The notes under the pieces: model-generated
Told to the model about the DNA's origin: nothing
Database searches by the model: none
What the model saw: the letters and a program-made list of their open reading frames with translations, nothing else
Shown: piece by piece, positions 41,050-43,159 of the stretch
How the letters are laid out: each line of letters opens with the position of its first letter
Position numbering within the stretch: the first letter of the stretch is position 1
Assembly: GCA_003165235.1 (NCBI GenBank)
Contig: PLSV01000361.1
Location: 1 to 43,159 of the forward strand
Length of the DNA: 43,159 bases
Reading direction: 5' to 3'
Source: Syntrophobacteraceae bacterium
Lineage (GTDB): Bacteria > Desulfobacterota > Syntrophobacteria > Syntrophobacterales > Syntrophobacteraceae
Made by a program: the position numbers and the translations under genes

Positions 41050-43159
41050 AAAACCCCAAGGAACGCCTTCAGAAGGTATGCGTAATCGGCGCTACACCGG
41101 CCGGGATCGCTGCAACCAATAAACTGGGCGAGATGGGCATACCGGTCACACTGATTGACGAAGCCCCCGACCTCAACGAGAAACTGGCCTCAGACATCTG
41201 GCGGATGCCGTCGGGGGTTAGCTTCAACTATGCTCTGCGCCCGGGGCTTCTTCGAATAATGAGAAACCCAAGGATCAGGCTTCTCCTTCCCGCTTCGATC
41301 AAGTCGATCAAGCACACGTCCCAGGGATTTTCAATACGTTACAAGAAAACGGCCTGCTACGTTGACTCCGGCAAGTGCACCCTTTGCGGTCTATGTTCGG
41401 AGAATTGTCCGGCAGTCAGCCCTGAGGGCGCAAAGGCCCTGAAGTACGGAGGAAGGAACGCCCTTCCTGGCAGGCCCGTCATTGATAAGCGCAAGACTCC
41501 CCTGTGCCAGTCAAATTGCCCTCTGGGAGTCAATGTCCAGGGATACATGGCCCTTGCGCGTGCAGGGAAATACACGGAGGCGCTCGAACTTATCAGGAAG
41601 GACAACGTCCTGCCCGGCATCTGCGGAAGGATCTGCACTCATCCATGCGAGGCTGCATGCCGCAGGAGCGATCTCGATCAACCCCTTGCCATACGGGATA
41701 TAAAGCGCTTCATCGCCGATAACGCCTCTCCCGACCTCACCAGGGTAAAACCAGCCGGGACTCGGCCCGAAAAAATTGCCGTGGTGGGTTCTGGGCCTGC
41801 CGGCCTTGCAGCAGCATCCGACCTTATCCGATTCGGATATCGAGTGATGGTCTTTGAGAAAGAAAAGGCGCCGGGGGGCCTTTTGCGCTACGGAATCGGA
41901 CCTTACCGGCTCCCGCGACCGGTGCTCGACCAGGAAATCGAATACCTTCAAAGGATTGGAATCGAATTCCGCCTGGGCTGTGAATTTAAATCCTCACGGA
42001 ACGTTCGGGACTTCTCGGCCATCGTTCTCGCCACAGGATTGTGGGAAGACCGAAAATTAGATGTCCCCGGAGAAAAACTTGACGGGGTTGTAGGATGCGT
42101 CTCATTTCTTTCCGCCGTGCATAGGGGAGAAATAAAGTCTTTTTCCGGAAAAACTGCGGTCATCGGCGACGGCAACGCCGCAGTTGAAGCGGCGCGCACG
42201 CTTGTTCGGCTAGGCGCCCAGGTTACATTGATTTCGTGGTTTCCCGAGGAACTGATCTCAGCGGACACACTGGAGGTGGAACAGGCGCTAAGAGAGGGAG
42301 TAGCGATTAAAACCAGCCTCAAGGTTGCCCAATTTTTGGGAGACGGCGGCAGGCTGAAGGCTATACGCCTCTTTCCGACCATCCCGGGCCCACCGGACGC
42401 CAAAGGAATCCCATGGCCGGTCCCGATTGAAGGCGGCAAGCCGCTCGACCTTGAATTCGAACGCGCCGTCATAGCAATAGGACAGACAGAAAATCCAGCT
42501 CTTTTTAACGGCTATGCGGAAAACCCGGCCAAGCCTGGCTGGCGGGCGCGGATGGGCGACAAAGGAAGGACGCGCCCTAATAATGTCTTTGCCGCAGGCG
42601 ACGCCGTGACCGGGGCCTCGACGGTCGTATCGGCTATGGCCTCCGGCCGGGCGGTTGCTATGGCCGTTCACAGTTTCCTGACCGGCGAAGCTTTCCTGAC
42701 TGGAAAACCCTCTGAGACATCCTCTTTATCCCGGCCAGAGGAATTGGACTATCCGGAGATCACTCCGGAGATTCCGTCTGTTCCCCGCGCTAGGATGCCG
42801 GAGCTTCGTCCCGCCTCTGGCAGGGAGCTTTCCGTCGAGGTCGCCCTTGGCCTGACCGCAGATCAGGTCCACTCTGAGACGTCCAGATGCCTCCAGTGCG
42901 GCGTCTGTTCTGAGTGCTTCCAGTGCGTCGAGGCATGCTCGGGCGCAAAGGCTATTTCTTACGCAGACGATTCATTCGAAGCGGTCGAACAGGCGGGGGT
43001 AGTCATTATCGCCGACCCGGCCGCCGCTCCTGGAGTGAAAGGCGAGGACCTGATCCGTGCGTACAGCTCCAGGGCCATCAAACCGGACATTTTTGCCATG
43101 ACGCTGCGAGGTTTTGCCGCCGCAGCGGAAGCTGTTCTGCTGCTCGGCGACAGCGCTCC
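41046..43159 (+). CDS. GltD/HdrA-like iron-sulfur flavoprotein, 3' end outside window
   Basis: At least 704 residues, open to the window edge. An N-terminal Rossmann segment (VCVIGATPAGIAATNKL) is followed by a [4Fe-4S] motif, CTLCGLCSENC, from Cys111. Then comes a complete GltD-like module: SNCPLGVNVQGYMALARAGK, CGRICTHPCEAAC, FAD-binding VVGSGPAGLAA (246 on), NAD(P)-site VIGDGNAAVEAAR, and FAAGDAVTGASTVVSAM. A further cysteine cluster begins at Cys615 (CLQCGVCSECFQCVEAC), and a new domain starts after it (VVIIADPAAAPG). It overlaps korC by four bases. It probably transfers electrons between ferredoxin and NAD(P)H, possibly by bifurcation; the partner and direction cannot be read from sequence. 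Confidence 0.85.
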   Translation, partial: MKNPKERLQKVCVIGATPAGIAATNKLGEMGIPVTLIDEAPDLNEKLASDIWRMPSGVSFNYALRPGLLRIMRNPRIRLLLPASIKSIKHTSQGFSIRYKKTACYVDSGKCTLCGLCSENCPAVSPEGAKALKYGGRNALPGRPVIDKRKTPLCQSNCPLGVNVQGYMALARAGKYTEALELIRKDNVLPGICGRICTHPCEAACRRSDLDQPLAIRDIKRFIADNASPDLTRVKPAGTRPEKIAVVGSGPAGLAAASDLIRFGYRVMVFEKEKAPGGLLRYGIGPYRLPRPVLDQEIEYLQRIGIEFRLGCEFKSSRNVRDFSAIVLATGLWEDRKLDVPGEKLDGVVGCVSFLSAVHRGEIKSFSGKTAVIGDGNAAVEAARTLVRLGAQVTLISWFPEELISADTLEVEQALREGVAIKTSLKVAQFLGDGGRLKAIRLFPTIPGPPDAKGIPWPVPIEGGKPLDLEFERAVIAIGQTENPALFNGYAENPAKPGWRARMGDKGRTRPNNVFAAGDAVTGASTVVSAMASGRAVAMAVHSFLTGEAFLTGKPSETSSLSRPEELDYPEITPEIPSVPRARMPELRPASGRELSVEVALGLTADQVHSETSRCLQCGVCSECFQCVEACSGAKAISYADDSFEAVEQAGVVIIADPAAAPGVKGEDLIRAYSSRAIKPDIFAMTLRGFAAAAEAVLLLGDSA

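Noticed and set aside
1..43159. CRISPR arrays, tRNA or rRNA genes
   Set aside because: Reading both strands by eye, I saw no regularly spaced repeat-spacer pattern and no tRNA-like T-loop/CCA arrangement. A tool such as tRNAscan could still find one.

Overview
The window reads as chromosomal DNA of an anaerobic, Gram-negative bacterium, most likely a Desulfobacterota (old Deltaproteobacteria) member related to sulfate reducers and syntrophs. The reasons are a four-subunit 2-oxoacid:ferredoxin oxidoreductase operon, a GltD/HdrA-like iron-sulfur flavoprotein, a two-CW/universal-stress fusion, lipid A-type acyltransferase and LAB_N/GT39 envelope genes, and an IS1634-family element. This assignment is by gene content only; no rRNA or tRNA gene was found.

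Layout. 1-2000: an IS1634-family insertion sequence. 2009-5216: a kinase-like protein, a two-CW/membrane/UspA fusion, an IS1380 remnant and a single-domain PAS protein. 5217-11345: a broken fabG followed (reading the minus strand) by a six-gene envelope-stress-type operon resembling E. coli yjfLMC (Gly-rich small protein, glutathionylspermidine-synthase-like ligase, double DUF350 membrane protein) joined to three coiled-coil or membrane proteins. 11520-21481: an eleven-gene, tightly coupled minus-strand type II fatty acid/polyketide-like cluster: enoyl-reductase-like SDR, acyl carrier protein with a zinc ribbon, KS, KS-like subunit lacking the catalytic residues, dehydratase, KS, ketoreductase, holo-ACP synthase, dehydratase, KS, LpxL-type acyltransferase. 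It has the parts to build, reduce and transfer an unusual acyl chain to a membrane acceptor.

21549-33266: ksgA and tsaD, two housekeeping genes, bracket a roughly 10 kb defence-type island. It holds an AbiEii-type nucleotidyltransferase pair sitting between a full ksgA and a diverged 424-base copy of the ksgA 5' end; a TIR-like effector candidate; a 1720-residue STAND ATPase with an N-terminal nuclease-like domain (Avs-like); a DUF1016 nuclease fragment; a HigA antitoxin whose HigB toxin is reduced to a stub; and a SLOG-like nucleotide-binding protein. The pairing of the Avs-like STAND protein with the TIR-like protein is the best candidate for an undescribed system.

33511-43159 (plus strand): a MASE3-PAS histidine kinase, LAB_N and GT39 membrane proteins, then korD-korA-korB-korC and a multi-domain GltD-like flavoprotein that runs off the window end.

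A family of about 105-base intergenic repeats with TGATAGAC/GTCTATCA inverted ends occurs three times (14361, 19965 and 32046), each time touching the 5' end of a minus-strand gene.
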